Positions 43,301-56,690 of a stretch of DNA of 64,000 nucleotides are shown piece by piece. Numbering within the stretch: the stretch's first letter is position 1; the number at the start of each line of letters is the position of its first letter. The notes under the pieces are model-generated. The model searched no databases. It was not told where the DNA came from and worked only from the letters and a program-made list of their open reading frames with translations. A program made the translations under genes and the position numbers. The stretch covers positions 58,833,334 through 58,897,333 of the forward strand of contig NC_051084.1 in the NCBI RefSeq assembly GCF_004664715.2, in the 5' to 3' direction. This DNA is from Peromyscus leucopus. Its lineage: Eukaryota > Chordata > Mammalia > Rodentia > Cricetidae.

Positions 43301-43944
43301 TGTTTTAAATGAATAGCAGCGTGAAGTGGAGGAGTGGGCATCTCTGCAGGGACCCTGAGCACATGGCGGTCTTTCCACCGTGCCCTTTGCTTCCTGTCCT
43401 CTGGTTCTTTTGAAATGAGATGCTTTGGGGGCTGCTGGGTGACTGCTTGAAACTAATTCAATCTGCTCCAATTACATCTGGCAGGTCAATGTTTCAGAGG
43501 AACAGAGTAATCACATGACCACCATGCCTGGCAATCCAGACCCTAAGCACATCATCCCCTTCATGGTTTCCCACTCTCAGTCCCCTGCCTTACCCACAGT
43601 TCCACTTTCCTTCGGGTCCAGTCCTCCATGGTTCAGTGTGATCTGAAAGTGCTCAATGGAAAGATTCCAGAAATAATTTACAGCTTTTTAATATACTTTA
43701 TTTAATAGCTTGTGCTGCTATTTGTTGATTACTGTTCTTAATTTATGGCTTAATCTTTTCCAGCAACGTATGTTCAGAAACAAACAAACAAACAAATCCA
43801 TAGTATCTGCAGGGTTAAAAAAAACCCATAGTATCTCCAGGGTTCAGTACTACCTGAATTTCAGGCATCCCTTGAGGTCTTGGAACATATCTGCAACATA
43901 AATGGCTAAACGGTCTTATTAATAAAAAAAAAACAAAAAACAAA
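43301..43944. other. Unassigned sequence with A-rich end
   Basis: Nothing recognised until the A-rich run at 43921-43950. Confidence 0.4.
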
Positions 43945-44460
43945 AAAAACTGGAGCCAGGTGTTGGGGTGAACGCTGAAAGATCAGAGAAACAAGCCACA
44001 GCCAACCTCACCTCACCAACTCCTCAGCCGATCCTGTTTCCTCAGACTGAAAGCCTCTGAGTCCTCACCCCTGAGGGTCTGCCGCTGCCACTACTCACCT
44101 CTGGGAAACCCTCAGTCTAAAGAGTGAGTGTTCCTGTTTCCTCACAGCTTATCTACCTTTTTTTCTGCCCTGCCTTACTTACTTTACTTACATTAAAGGC
44201 GTGTGTGCTTCCCAAGCAAAGGCATGAGATCTCAAGTGTTGGGATTAAAGGCGTGTGCTACCATGCCTGGCTCTGTTCCCAGCGTGGCCTTGAACTCACA
44301 GAGATCCAGGTGGAACTCTGCCTCCTGAGTGATAGGATTAAGGGTGTGTGCCATCACTCTCCGGCCTCTATGTCTAATCTAGTGGCTGGCTCAGTACTCT
44401 GGTCCCCAGATATGTTTACTACACAATATAGTGGGGGACACAATATATCACCACACATCT
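43945..44460. mobile_element. Composite repeat with two B1-derived parts
   Basis: An outer sequence (gccaggtgttggggtgaacg, aactcctcagccgatcctgt, ttcctcagactgaaagcctc on the left; tctaatctagtggctggctc and acaatatagtgggggacac on the right) encloses reversed B1 pieces. These are ttgggattaaaggcgtgtgc and gtggccttgaactcacagag. I recall this same combination as a recurrent unit in cricetid genomes, which would mean it spreads as one element. Confidence 0.6.
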
Positions 44461-44788
44461 CCCCTGTGGAAAAAGGGGCTGCTCCACATGTCAGAATTGT
44501 ATTCTGTAGTTGCATTAGGCTGGGCATTTCCCAAGCAAACATCCCACTGTCCTCATCCACACCTGCTGCTCTCTGTACTTGCTTAGTGAAACCCCAGAGT
44601 CTCTGCCACCTGGAATCCATAAATCCATAACCCCATGTGGGATGTCTTTCTTCTCTGTTTGACATCATGTCTTTTCATCTCTGAATTCCCACTCTGAGGT
44701 CACTGGATGAGAGGGTCTGAGCTTTGCTCATCTCTCTATATTCCACAGCAGTGCCTTTCAATTTACCTGGAGTTAGGAATGGCAAGGG
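44461..44788. other. Unassigned sequence
   Basis: Nothing recognised. Confidence 0.4.
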
Positions 44789-44990
44789 TCAGGTGTGGTG
44801 ATGCACGCCTTTAATCCCAGCACTTGGGAGGCAAAGGCAAGTCGATCTTTGTGAGTTCGAGGCCAGCCTGGGCTATAAAGTGAGTTCCTGGACAGCTAAG
44901 GCTGTTACACAGAGGAACTCTGTCTCAAAAAATACAAACAAACAAAATACCCCACAACCAACCAACCAACCAAACAAACAAACAAAACCA
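44789..44990 (+). mobile_element. B1 SINE with long AAAC-rich tail
   Basis: The head caggtgtggtgatgcacgcc, core and end are clear. The tail expanded into AAAC/ACCA units to about 44990. Confidence 0.9.
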
Positions 44991-45059
44991 AAGGTCTTTG
45001 TTACTAAGAAATTTTTGATTCAGATAGGCCTTGAGTGTTTTATTCTGGTATTAAAAAAC

Positions 45060-45500
<441 letters not shown>

Positions 45501-46924
45501 ACAAGTTTGTAGAAGTTCTATGACATTAAGTATAGCACCTTGCACATGTGAACGCTCAAGACAATTTGTTAAGGAAATCCAGCTCACTGTGTGAGAATCT
45601 GTAGGTGGAAAGGGGAGCCAGTGTCCCCTTTTGGCTAAGGAAGTGGAATCAGGCTTCCGTGTGACTTTAGCACCCAGTTACAGTGCAGGGATTGTTCAGT
45701 GAGGCTCAGAAAGAAGATGGTGACTTGAACGTGGGCCCAATGAGTCTGTTTTAAGAAGCATCTTTATCCTGTGTAGCATATGGTCATAGTCATAGAAACC
45801 TGAGCAGGTACAACACACTCTATTTTAACTTCTAGCCACTCACAAGTGTTCCAAGAAAGTTAGGTTTTCCCCTGGTGATGGAAATAGACAGACTGCTCAT
45901 TTTCCAAGGGGAAGTTTTAAGTCCATGTAATTGGCCCGGCTCTATCTTACCACTCTACAGTCTTAATTTAAAAAGCACAAACGATTTGTCACGTGGAGGG
46001 GCCAGTTGATGGTGTGTCAGAAGGAATGGAGGACAGAACTGAGTGGAAGATTCACCTGACACAGGGCCATTTCATTTTGCTCTGTCCAATTTCACTCATC
46101 CTCCTGCGCATCCCTGACATTTCCTTTCCTTTGGGAATCTTTTCCTTAGAGCAAGACCCTGCTTGTTGCTTCTCTCCTTTATATGCCATGCTTGCTCCTT
46201 ACCCTACCAACTGTTTAACGCAAAGGCTTGTGAGAGGCTCTTTGCTTGTCCATCCATCCACTCTCCATTTTATTTCCTTTAAAATTTATTTAGGGAGAAC
46301 TTTTCTGCTGTTACCTAGTTTGGAGTGTATGAGGAAACTTTAGACAAGCTTCCCTGTATTATTTACTTTGCACTGAACATCTTGATCTAGGCATGTGGCT
46401 TGTAGCAGCATTACCTATGGGTCAGGTGTCCAAAATTCCATTCTCATTCTCAAGGACATGTAGGGGAACAGTTAGAAGGCTACTTAGGGAGAGGGCCTTG
46501 ACTACTCTGGGATGTCTCTCTACTATATTCTATGAGTCTTTATTTCTCAGACATCTTCTTGCATCTGACCCCAGCTTCATTCTGCTGACTTGTAACATCT
46601 AGCTGATAGCCTCCACAGGCTTTCAGCTTAGTTTTTGGGGATCCTTTCCATGCCTCTTCACTCCCATAGCACCCACATCTGCTGTCTCCATTTTGAACAT
46701 GCAAATTTGGGTGCAAGGTTCCATCCTTTCCTCCCCTTTCTTCGGGCAAGAAACTCTAAAGCCATTCTTAATGATTCTAAATACTTGATAAATCTTGTTA
46801 ATTCTTCCAAGAACCTAATAGCTACATGTAGAGACCAAATCAGGGTATTGTTGATGGATCTCCCCCTCTCATCTTTGATGTAACTAGGACTTTTCTTCTC
46901 TGCTTTTTCACATTCCTTATATGT
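45501..46924. other. Unassigned sequence
   Basis: A 116-codon frame at 45993-46343 shows no recognisable domain. Nothing else was recognised. Confidence 0.35.
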
Positions 46925-47230
46925 GGCTTGTCTGATTCATGCTGGTATAATAAGAATAACCGAAGCTGGATATTTTATGACTGATAGAAATGTATTTTCT
47001 CATTGTTCTAGAGGCTCTCCGAGAAAATCAGAGAGGAGTCCAAAGTCAAGGTATTGGCATTGTCTCGCTGAGTCATTCTGTTGAAAAAGGGAGATAAGAG
47101 TAAGATCAAGAGAGGAGGAAGCTTCTTCCTCTGCTAAGGAATTCGTCCATGACAACAGCTTCAAAGCACAAATGAAGGCAGAGCCCTGATGGCCCAGTCA
47201 CACATTGAAGAGCACGCATCTTTAATACTA
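46925..47230 (-). mobile_element. Ancient MaLR LTR (MST/MLT1-like)
   Basis: The plus strand reads catgctggtataataagaat, then tattttctcattgttctaga, then ggctctccgag and gaaggcagagccctgatggc. This is the reversed order of a MaLR LTR as remembered from MST/MLT1. Confidence 0.65.
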
Positions 47231-47694
47231 TTCCTTTAGCAATTAAATTTCAACATGCACACGGACGAGGTCTTACTCAAACTGCAGCATTTAGAGCCAG
47301 CTTGGGAGCTCTCACATGAGAGGTGGGATCTGGGATCAGTTTCAGGGTTGCAGGGTTGGTCAAAGCGTTCTATTCCCAGTAAAGTCATCTTCAGCTGGTA
47401 TTGGAGGATGGCATAACCAGCTGTTAATAGGCCAGAGGAAACAACAAGCATGATTCAACATGACAGAATAGCAATGGTACAGTAAAATGAGCAAATGAGG
47501 AATGCTAAGCATCCGTGGCTGACACTATCAATGAGGCCTGAGTTATGAAGGTACTAAGCACATTGGGAAGAAGGGACACGTTTTGTCATTCTGTCTTTCT
47601 CTCAACCAGACAGACTTTCTTCCCTTGTAACCTTTAAAAACCTTTCTCTTATTCATAAAAATAAAAGTTTTTTCATAAGCTAAAATTGATAAAT
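47231..47694. other. Unassigned sequence
   Basis: Nothing recognised. Confidence 0.4.
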
Positions 47695-47813
47695 TATTTC
47701 TTTTTTGGAATTAAAATATAATTATACCATTTCCCCCTTCCCTTTCTTTTATCTGACCCCTCCCATGTATCCCCCTTGATATTTCTCGAATTCATGGCCT
47801 GTTTTGCTTTGTT

Positions 47814-47862
<49 letters not shown>

Positions 47863-48720
47863 CTAAATATATAAATATAACTTGCTCAGTCTGAAGGATA
47901 TTACTTGTATGGTTATGATTTCAGGGCTGACTACTTGGTATTGGATGAGTAATTGAGGGTTATCTATCCTGGAGTTGACTATTAGCCTACTCTTAGAATT
48001 CTTTAGTTGCCTATAATTCTTTGTCTAGAGTTAGGGCCCTGTGACCTTTCTTACTTCCACGTTAACCTGTCTATTAGCATTGCCCTACTTCAGGTCATGT
48101 TTAGGAAGCCATGTTGATGGACTTCATGGGTGTAGTTTCTCTGACATTTCTAGGAGATACAATCTCCCAGTAAATCTCTTGTTCTTCTGGCTCTTACAGT
48201 CTTTCTGCCCACTGTTCCACTATTATCCCTGAGCCTTTGGTACAGCTGTGCTGCAGATGTCTCAGTTGAGGCTGGGCATCTCATAATCACTTGTTCTCTG
48301 AAATTTGATCCAGTTTTTTTTTTGTTATTGCCTTTGTTGCAAAGAGAATTTTTTGTTTTTTGGTTTTTTTTTTTTTTGGATGAGAGGTGAGGACTACACT
48401 TATCTGTGTGTATAAGGGTAAGTATTTAGAATGCGGTTAGAGATTATGCTGGTTTAGTAAAGTGAGGCCTGACTTTACTATCCCTGGCAAGTTTGTTGGT
48501 TTTTCAGTACCAGGCATGGTTTCATTCTTGTTGAGTGGGTCTTAGTCCAATTTGAGAGCTGTGGATTACTGCCAAGGAATGTGTATCACTGTTGTACCCT
48601 TGGGGATATCATGTCGGGCTGGCTATTGCTATAGTTTATTGGCATCATAGCTAGATGGGACTATTGGTTGCTTCCTCCTCTTGGAAGCTTGCATGATACC
48701 AATAAATAACTTCTTATATT
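47695..48720 (-). mobile_element. L1 3' UTR (Lx-like), minus strand
   Basis: The sequence aattcatggcctgttttgct, the AC run, then ctgactacttggtattggat, ttagttgcctataattcttt and gcttcctcctcttggaagct follow the reversed Lx-type 3' UTR. A (AC)22 run lies at 47817-47861. No ORF2 is attached. Confidence 0.75.
47817..47861. repeat. (AC)n microsatellite
   Basis: About 22 perfect AC units in an L1 3' UTR. Confidence 0.97.
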
Positions 48721-48894
48721 ATAACCCAGGTAGACATTTTATATTACTAGGATAGTGAATTTATATAGGTATTGAAATGCTATACAATTCAGGCATCAAG
48801 AAAGATTTGTTCTAGAAATATAAATTGAGTAGAACTGGTAACAGATGGCCTACCATCAGAAGAAGGGATTGAATGCATATTTAATTGAATTGGT

Positions 48895-49110
48895 ATTAAA
48901 TACCTCCCTTGGAGCTGGAGAGATGGCTCAGCAGTTAAGAGCACTTGCTGATTCTGTAGAGGCCCTTGGTTCTGTTCCCAGCACCCACATGGCAGTTCAC
49001 ACCACCTGTAACTCCAGTTCCAGGGGATCCAGCATCCTCTTCTGGCCTCCAAGGGCACCAGATATGCAAGTGGTGCATGGGCACACTTGCATGAAGACAA
49101 TCACATAAAC
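48895..49110 (+). mobile_element. B2/B3-type SINE, well preserved
   Basis: The head gctggagagatggctcagca carries a good A-box. The B-box-like gttctgttcccagcaccc follows, then gtaactccagttccagggga and ctcttctggcctccaagggc. A weak A/C-rich tail ends it. Confidence 0.93.
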
Positions 49111-49279
49111 AAAATGCAATAACCCCATCTTCCTCTTTTGCAGGGAGTCAAAGAGAAAAGATATCCACAGACACTGAAATGACTCAGTGCTTTGAGCATG
49201 ATTGCTGTGCATTTTTGTTCATTGAGATGACATTTTCCTCATCACTGAATATCTACTAAATTATATCGGAATCTGAAAG

Positions 49280-50175
49280 AAGAATATGAGCCCAAACCTG
49301 GGCATGGACCTTTTTTCTCATCTTTCTGCCACAGATAGTGTGATTGTAAGGTCTAATCTGCCCCCTGAGGGAGTCATGAGTTTACCAAAGCACAGATGCA
49401 ACACCTAGAACAGATACCCATAGATCAGTGCCTTGCTCAACCTTCATCAGAAAGCTGCTTCTTGCAGTGGATGGGAACTGACACAGAGACCCACATAGGA
49501 CAATGTGCAGAGAGTGGGAGACTTTGGAGCACTCAGCTGTAAATGGGATGTCTTCATCAAATCCTTTCCATCAAGGCTCAAGGATCTATGCAGAAGAGGA
49601 GGCAGGAGGATTATAAGAGTGAGAGGTAGTGGATGAGGCCACGGAAACAGCATCTTTCAGATGCAATGGGACTGATGCCCATATGAAGTTAGAGAGACGG
49701 TGCCAGCATGCACAGTGCCTGTACAGGTCCAAACCAGACAGGATCAAAGCATTGAAAGGGGAATGTGGACATGGCCTCCCCCTCACCAAGAAGCTATTTG
49801 CAAGTGTTAGCTTCTGGGAAGGTGAAAATCAGTTTCCTCCAATGGAGTGTCACATGTCACTGTGTATATCAACCACACTCCAGGGCAGGCCCCATGGCCA
49901 GATTTAATTGACCAACACAGAATAAACTCCATGGATCTGTGTGTTGTTTTCTCTTTATCTCTTTCTCTTTTGTGTGTGAGGTTTCTTTCATTTTGTTTTG
50001 TTTTGGCATTTTTTTATTGGCTTTTGTTTGTTTTGAATTTTTTTAAAGGAAGGGAGTGGGGGTGTGGAGACACAGAGAAAGAGGAGGGATGAGAGAGGTG
50101 TTGTGCATATATAAAGATCTGGGTAAAGATGGGAGAGGGGAAAACTTGATCAAAATATATTTTATGAAAACAGCA
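49280..50175 (+). mobile_element. L1 3' UTR (Lx-like) with 3' end
   Basis: The sequence cctgggcatggaccttttt, actgacacagagacccacat, ggctcaaggatctatgcaga and tgtacaggtccaaaccagac follows the rodent Lx 3' UTR. It ends with aaaacttgatcaaaatatat, a 3'-end motif. No ORF2 remains. Confidence 0.8.
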
Positions 50176-51344
50176 CGAAACCCTGGAGCAGACAGAGCAA
50201 GTATATTGACCAAAGAACAAATACAAGCCGCGATACAAAACTTTGTCCTTAGACAGTAATGATCATGAGTAATAAAACTCAGAAAAGATTCAATGTAATT
50301 AACAAATTCAATTGTGGAAGCAGAGTTCCAGCCTTGTTGTGACATGTCAAGATAAGAACAATAGGTTTGGGGTTTTAGCTGCAAAATGTTCAAAAGTACT
50401 TTATGACTATAAGTTTGATAACAAGTAGAAAATTTTAGAAATAAAATGAAGAATTTGAGGTTCTTGATCTCTTCATTTTACTCTTTCAATTAACTCCTTA
50501 CTCTACTGTCCCCTTCAGCCAGCATCTTTTCAAGGCTGAGACCCTCAAAGTAAGTAAAGAAAGGCAGTTGGCAATGGAGGCTAAAAGTTCAGTGTTTGCC
50601 AGTGAAGTAGGATTTGTACCTTGTGGCTTGGCTAAAACAAAATCTCAGATTAAATACATTGAATCGCTATTATAATCAACAAAAAAGTCTAGAATTTTTT
50701 TTTTAAATTTTAATAAAAAAAGGGTTTAACTAAAAAAAATAGATAATATATTTTCTGGGAAGAAATTCTCTGTAGAAGGACTTTAAGTAACATTAACATT
50801 AATTTATGGCAAACAAATGGCAAAAATAATTAACTTATTTTTAACGATTGCATTTTGGCTCTCTTAAGATAATTACTGAGCAGGAAGTGAAATTTGCTTT
50901 TGCTAAAGAACAGACATAATCTACCTTTTATTATTTAATGTTGTGCTTGATAGTGTATCTAGAAATAAGCAGTCTGTACTTGAACAGGTGCTGGCAGCCA
51001 AATTGCATTTCTACGAGTCTGCAAATATTAAACTATGGATTAGAAAATGATCGGCAACATTATTTTCTCATAAAAATCATGTGAAGGAATAAATGAGCAT
51101 ATCATTAAACGCAAACTAAAGGGTTGCAGAAACACCTGCCAAGACCTAAGATTACCAGGGGAAGTACCACTTAGGGTTTATTACGTTGGTCTGCAGCAAC
51201 CGGTCTCACTGCCACCTCTAAAGCTCAGTGAGAGACTTTTAACAAAGTCAAGCGAAACAGGGGACTTCTAGAAGCACTCAGTAGATAGGGCATCTGTACT
51301 AACCCCCTTCTGTACCTAGGCTTAAGGGACATCGAGAAACAGGA
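50176..51344. other. AT-rich unique stretch
   Basis: No repeat was recognised in 50640-51110. That part holds many homeodomain-like cores (taattaac, attaatttatgg, gataattact, tattaaac) and may be conserved non-coding DNA. No gene was recognised. Confidence 0.35.
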
Positions 51345-51830
51345 GGCAGAAACAATGTAAGACAGGGGGATAGGCAGAAGTGGTGTGGAATGTTATCTTC
51401 TGGACATGGCATGTTTTTTACAATCATGAAGACACAGCAGCTGTGGATACCTGAACAAGGTCTGCACAAGACCATGCCAGCTCAAATCCAGCATAGATGA
51501 AGGAGCTGATCTCCAGGTCCCACTCCTTGCTGAGGAGCTATTGGTAGTTGGTTGTTAGAGAATGAGAGAGAAGCATTCTTTTTTGAGAGTGTGGCCACAG
51601 TAGGTATGCCATAATCCAGGAGATGCCCCACATCCTTGAATATCTCCAGCACTAACTGGACTTAATAGGTTATAAAAAAAAAATAATACATACAGTTGGG
51701 AGGGTGTCATTCTGGGGGAGACATGGAGACCGCTGGAGGGGAAAGTAGGGGCTAGATATGATAATATTTTATTGTATAGATGTACAGAATTCTCAAAACT
51801 GAAGAAAAAAATATAAAAGCACTCAGAAGC
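51345..51830 (+). mobile_element. L1 3' UTR (Lx-like) fragment
   Basis: The sequence gacacagcagctgtggatac, gtctgcacaagaccatgcca, ctgaggagctattggtagtt and gagagtgtggccacagtagg is the 3' UTR order also seen at 59690-60100. It ends near an A-rich run. Confidence 0.75.
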
Positions 51831-52549
51831 AGCTGACCAATAACAATTTAGGTTCAATGGAAAGATAATGAAGTGTTCTTACCAAAATAGAAGCAAACAT
51901 TTGGGCTTTGGACCATTTGGTCCTTCATTATCTAACTTTATAATGAAGGTAACATTTACCTCACAGATTCCCATGGTTCCTATTTAAGTATACGCAAAGA
52001 ATAACCATCAAACCACAGACCACCAGATGCAGGAGAGCATAGAGAATCTCAGTACCACTATTAAGCTACAAATAACTGAATATTATATTTAGAGTTTAGT
52101 CTTTAAAGAACAGAGACAAGTGGAGCAGAGAATAGTGATAGGGAGTTTAGGGATTCAGAAGCAATTATTTTTTCAAGTGAGTATTTTTACTGATTTTTTA
52201 GACACAATACACACACACATACACATACATACCCCTCAGGAGCAAGCCACACCAGGAACACAGTATATCCTATAAGAGATAAAACATTTCCACACAACAG
52301 TCTTTTCCGTAAATTCAAAACATATTGGGAAATTACATTGGTATTTCCTTATTTCATTTGTAAGGAACATGTGTAGTGGGATCTCACCTAATAGACTAGT
52401 AGACTATTTGTAGTTTATAATTTGTATTTCTTTGGTAGCTTCTTGGAACGCTAAAACCTAAATATAGACTTCCATGAGTGGCATTTCTCAGAACCCTTGG
52501 ATGGATAGTAATTGAATACTAAGGCTCTAAGCAATCTTTGGGATTATCC
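51831..52549. other. Unassigned sequence
   Basis: Contains a short imperfect ACAC run near 52206-52230. Nothing else recognised. Confidence 0.4.
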
Positions 52550-52700
52550 AGGGCAAACTTTTCTCCTATTTAAGCTCCTTTTTTTACCCCCAAAGTGAAT
52601 ATACCAAGGTTCAATGGGATTAAAGAGTCAAGAACTTTGTCAAGACCACAGAGGCTGTCAGAGCAGAGCTGGAAGCTAAGGCCATGACATTCAGGGGCGG
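52550..52700 (+). mobile_element. MIR-like ancient SINE
   Basis: The sequence ttaaagagtcaagaactttg, then accacagaggctgtcagagc, then gagctggaagctaaggcc follows the MIR 3' half (gtaacttgcccaaggtcaca ... agtggcagagctgg). Confidence 0.65.
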
Positions 52701-53539
52701 TTCCTTTTTTACAGTTCCTGCCTCAGTAATGTAGGTCACAGAGCATGGGCGATGACACTCAGCAGGGCTTCTGCATGCATCGCTCTCATTCATTTCTACC
52801 ATTCCCCAGAGTGTGCAGAGCCATTTCTGGAAAAATGCTGTTTTCTCTTTTCATGGACTGTAGCTCAGCTGTTAGAAGGCATGTGCGATCATAATGGAAT
52901 CAGTGAGCTGTGGTGTCTTCCAGCATCTTATTCCTTTTTATTCTTAACCAGAACCTCTACAGCTAGCTGCGGAGAAGAACCGGTCCTTATAACTGTTGTT
53001 TAAACTTCTGATGTTCTTGTTATATGTGCTGGTTCTATACAGCTTGAGCTTATCTTTAGTGGTTTAAGTGAAGTCTCTCACATGCTAACGCTGGTTTGCT
53101 CTAAAACAGTCTAAATGCTGATTCTCAAATCTGTCCTTAGGTCAGGAAGAGGCAACAGCATTTTTCAGTCCAGCCCTCATCTATGGACCCCACTCTGAGA
53201 GTCAGATTTCAGACCCATATGAGATAACCTCATATACCATAGTAGAGATTCCATCATGTAGTGTTTCCTTCATTTTTTTTTGTTGTTGTTATTTTTTTTT
53301 CTTTCTGGGACACCCTATGCAACTGACCCAACAGATGACATCGACTCCTCCTTCAAAAAGTGAGAGCTAGAAAGAGGGCAGAGATATGTACTCTCCCTTC
53401 TCCCCTCATCTCTACATAGTCTTCTGGAGAAACATGAGTTTCTTAAATTCTTATATATAAATATATAGGCAAATATAGAGGCAGATACCTCCTTAGAGTC
53501 AGTTCGGCAGGTAGTTCAGATGACTTTGTTGGGAGATAG
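52701..53539. other. Unassigned sequence
   Basis: Nothing recognised. Confidence 0.4.
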
Positions 53540-53690
53540 ACTGCCTAGATTTAGGTCATGACTTTGCACTTAAAAGTAGTTTAATTCTTCTGTGCAACCT
53601 TGTGTCTCTGTTTCTTAATTTATAAAGACCTTAAAATAGTGCCCATTGCAGAGTAAGTACTCAAAAAAAATGTTAGCTATTGTAATTGTC
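53540..53690 (+). mobile_element. MIR
   Basis: The sequence ctagatttaggtcatgactt, ctgtgcaaccttgtgtctct, gtttcttaatttataaagac and cattgcagagtaagtactc matches the MIR order through its 3' end. Confidence 0.7.
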
Positions 53691-53989
53691 CAAAACTAGC
53701 CTTGATGAATGAGTTCTTCATCTGTTCCCCCCTCACCCCTCAAGGCTCTGACATCATTACTTCAAGCCTTGTCCTTGCTGACTTCAGTCTGCTGGACTGA
53801 ATGTCTCCTGTGTTTATTCGTGATAATTCTTCATCCTTTCATACCCAGCCCCACTTTTGGAAGAGAGAATGTATACTACGTGCCTCTATTTTCTAACTGC
53901 CCATTTTTCTCCTGCTCAGGTATGTAATAGAGTGTATTAAAGGAGCAGCATGGTTTTGTAAGGGAACTTGCAGGAATATAAACCAGGAC

Positions 53990-54310
53990 AGGAGTCCTAT
54001 GGAAGGCTTCCTGGAGCAGACAAAATCCAAGTCAAGACTCCAAGAAGCAAGGACTCTTTAGGCTGATGGAACAGTATGGAGTCTTAGAAGAGCTGAAAGG
54101 CAACTGAGCAGAGGTAAGACATAGAGGATGCTTAGTGGAGAATCCAAAAGACATCAGTATTTTGGATTGCTAGAAAGGGAAGTGGGAGGATGTATGGCAA
54201 AAACTGTACTTTAACCTCAGACCTGGGAGGGCAGGCACTGAGTGGCTTGTGTCCACTAAGATCACTCTGGCTTAAAATAGAGTGTCCTGGGAAGTTTTGA
54301 GGTCAGTGAG
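53990..54310 (+). mobile_element. L2 3' region
   Basis: The sequence gagtcctatggaaggcttcc, then ggagcagacaaaatccaag resembles the L2 pattern ggaaggcttcctggaggagg. Later text supports it weakly. Confidence 0.5.
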
Positions 54311-55655
54311 GTAATCCTGTTTGCCTTTAAGGATTTAACCACTAAATTATAGGGCCAAAGGACATTGTAGGAGACCCAGGAAGGCATTAAAAGTTTGCTT
54401 GTTTTAAGTGTCAGGACTCTATTTGTAAGGTTGAAGTTCTAGAAGACTAATATCATAGGGGAGTAGACCTGAGAAGTTAGAGGATGTTCTGCACCAAAGT
54501 GAGGTAACACGTGCCTGGGAGCATACCCTGCCTGCATGGACGGCCTTTGCCAGAGCTCTAGCCAGCCACTGAAATCTAATGGCTTCAAGATCCAATTTTA
54601 GCATAGGGGGAAGCTCCAAACTCTGCTGTTCAGGGCAGTCTGGGACAAGCAAGGTTCTAAATCTGGGGAGAAGCCACAAGCCTATAGATGGAGGCCTTGT
54701 GATAAACCCTTAGATATGGGCATGGTCTCTGAAGGTTATTGGAGACATTCTTGACTTCCCACAAAGACAAGGAGATGTGAATGACCCCTTGCACAAGAGG
54801 TGTTTTGGTAGTCTTTCAGAATGACCAGGCACCCACACAGCTTGTGGTGTGAAAGTGAGTTTCACAGCCACAAATGCTGTTTGGAATCCAAGGAGGCAAC
54901 GAATGAACAGGAAAAAGTCTATGGATTAAGTAGAGAGAATAAGCTCATGCAGGGACTGAAGAGCCTGGAAATACATGTTAAGAATGATAGCAGGCAATTC
55001 TGCGAGGCAGAGAAGAGAGAAACAGGAAAGCTGAACCAGAGGACAGAGAATGCCGGAAGGAAGACTGGGAAGTCCAGCCTTAGCATCTATAGAAGTGGGT
55101 GCTGGGCTGCAGAATGAAGAAAACCAGCTGCATTAGGTGCAGGTCTTCAAGAAATCTGCACAGGAAAACCGATGGTTTTAGTGGGGAACGTTTCACAGGG
55201 CATGGCGGAACACTAGTAGCTTCGGTCCTGTTGATCCAGTGACCTGAAACCAGATAAATGCTGCTTGGAGACACACAACATGGAACCGGAACTTCAGAGA
55301 TTTTTGGCTAGTTCCCCATGAAGATGATTCTCATTCAGTCTATGACACGGAGCTTCCTGTGAATCATTCCGGAGACTGCATATTTGTCTTGGATGCACCT
55401 GTGCGTGTCTAATGGGGCTTTACAAGACAGCACAGTACAAAGGACAGTCTGCGAAAGCTGCACTTGACTTCCCTCTAAAACCTTGAAAACGGATGAGCAG
55501 AGAGGCATGACTGAGAACTCTGGAAGAGGACATGGGTCCTGTCCCAACAAAACCCTCTTTAAAAATGTTTGTTGATGTTCCCTGCCATGGCTCCTGAGAC
55601 CCCCAACCTTCGAGGGGCCTCATTTTTACCATGCCCAAAGAATGTGGCTAATACC
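54311..55655. other. Unassigned sequence
   Basis: Short frames up to 98 codons have no recognisable domain. No repeats were recognised. Confidence 0.4.
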
Positions 55656-56039
55656 TTGTTCGAGGCAGGGCTGAAATTTTTCTGGTTTTTCAAAAGATAT
55701 TTTCATTTTACATTTATTTTGGGGAACTGTTTTTACAGCACAGGGAATTATGGGTTTGTAGTTATTGTCTTTTAGCATTTAAATATATTGTTTCATTTTC
55801 TCCTATTTCCAGTTCTTGCATTAGGAACTAAACTGTCTGATATAATTGTGGCTTTTAAAAAGATAGTTGGTTTTCCCCCTCCACTTGGTTGCTTTTTAAA
55901 ACATTTTTCTCATTGTCTGGCATTTTAGTATGAGATGGTGTGAATTAAGTTTTGTTCTTTGGAATTGCTGCCTTGATTTTTAAAAACTGTTTTAGAGCAT
56001 TCTTTTAGTCACTATCTCTTTAAGTACTGTTCTTGAGTT

Positions 56040-56255
56040 ATTTTTTTATTATTTTTTGAGATCATAACATAATCATATCACTTTCCACTTACCTTTCTTC
56101 CCTCCAAAGCCCTCCCCCAGTTACCACTCCTTTTCTTTCCTTCAAATTCATGGCCTCTTTTTCTTTAATTGTTGTTACATATATGAGTGTGTGCAAATAT
56201 ATAGATAGATACAACCTGCTCAGTCCATATTTAAATACCCCCTTTTACCCAACAC
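56040..56255 (-). mobile_element. L1 3' UTR (Lx-like) fragment
   Basis: The sequence gagatcataacataatcata, then cttccctccaaagccctccc, then aaattcatggcctctttttc and acaacctgctcagtcc is the same reversed 3' UTR as at 47695. Confidence 0.75.
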
Positions 56256-56284
56256 TGTCTTCCTTTTTATTGAATTCTCTGAAA

Positions 56285-56447
56285 CATTTTATTATGTTAT
56301 ATTTACCATTACTAGGAAGGGGGTACATGCCTCAGCAATGCTCATGGATGTCAGAGGACAATTTGAGTGTGTTGGTTTTCTCCTTATACCATGTGGGACC
56401 TAGTGATTGAACTCAGGTGGCAGGCTGAGCCATCTTGCTGGCCTGGA
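56285..56447 (-). mobile_element. B2/B3-type SINE
   Basis: The plus strand has catggatgtcagaggacaat, then tgattgaactcaggtggcag and gctgagccatcttgctggcc, a reversed tRNA-like head. Confidence 0.85.
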
Positions 56448-56690
56448 ACTGTTTTTGCATGTATTTTAGAACACCTCATTATTTCTAAGGTGTCTCTTCC
56501 TTCTCTTCTGTATTTTCCATGATTTTCTGAGTTTTCACTGTTGTATTATGAATAATTTACTATTTTTAATTCACTAGTTATTTCCTCTATTACATTTTAT
56601 CTTCTGACAAATATATTTGTTGAATCAGTTTTTATTTTAGACTTTTAAGTCCATAATTACAATGTAATACTTTATAAAACTAGTTTCCAA

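Larger units (their letters stand above)
55660..56690 (-). mobile_element. Possible ancient L1, interrupted
   Basis: The sequence cactatctctttaagtactg, then (after insertions) gtctcttccttctcttctgt, then ttttccatgattttctgagt resembles reversed old L1. Younger pieces at 56040-56255 and 56285-56447 interrupt it. Weak evidence. Confidence 0.4.
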
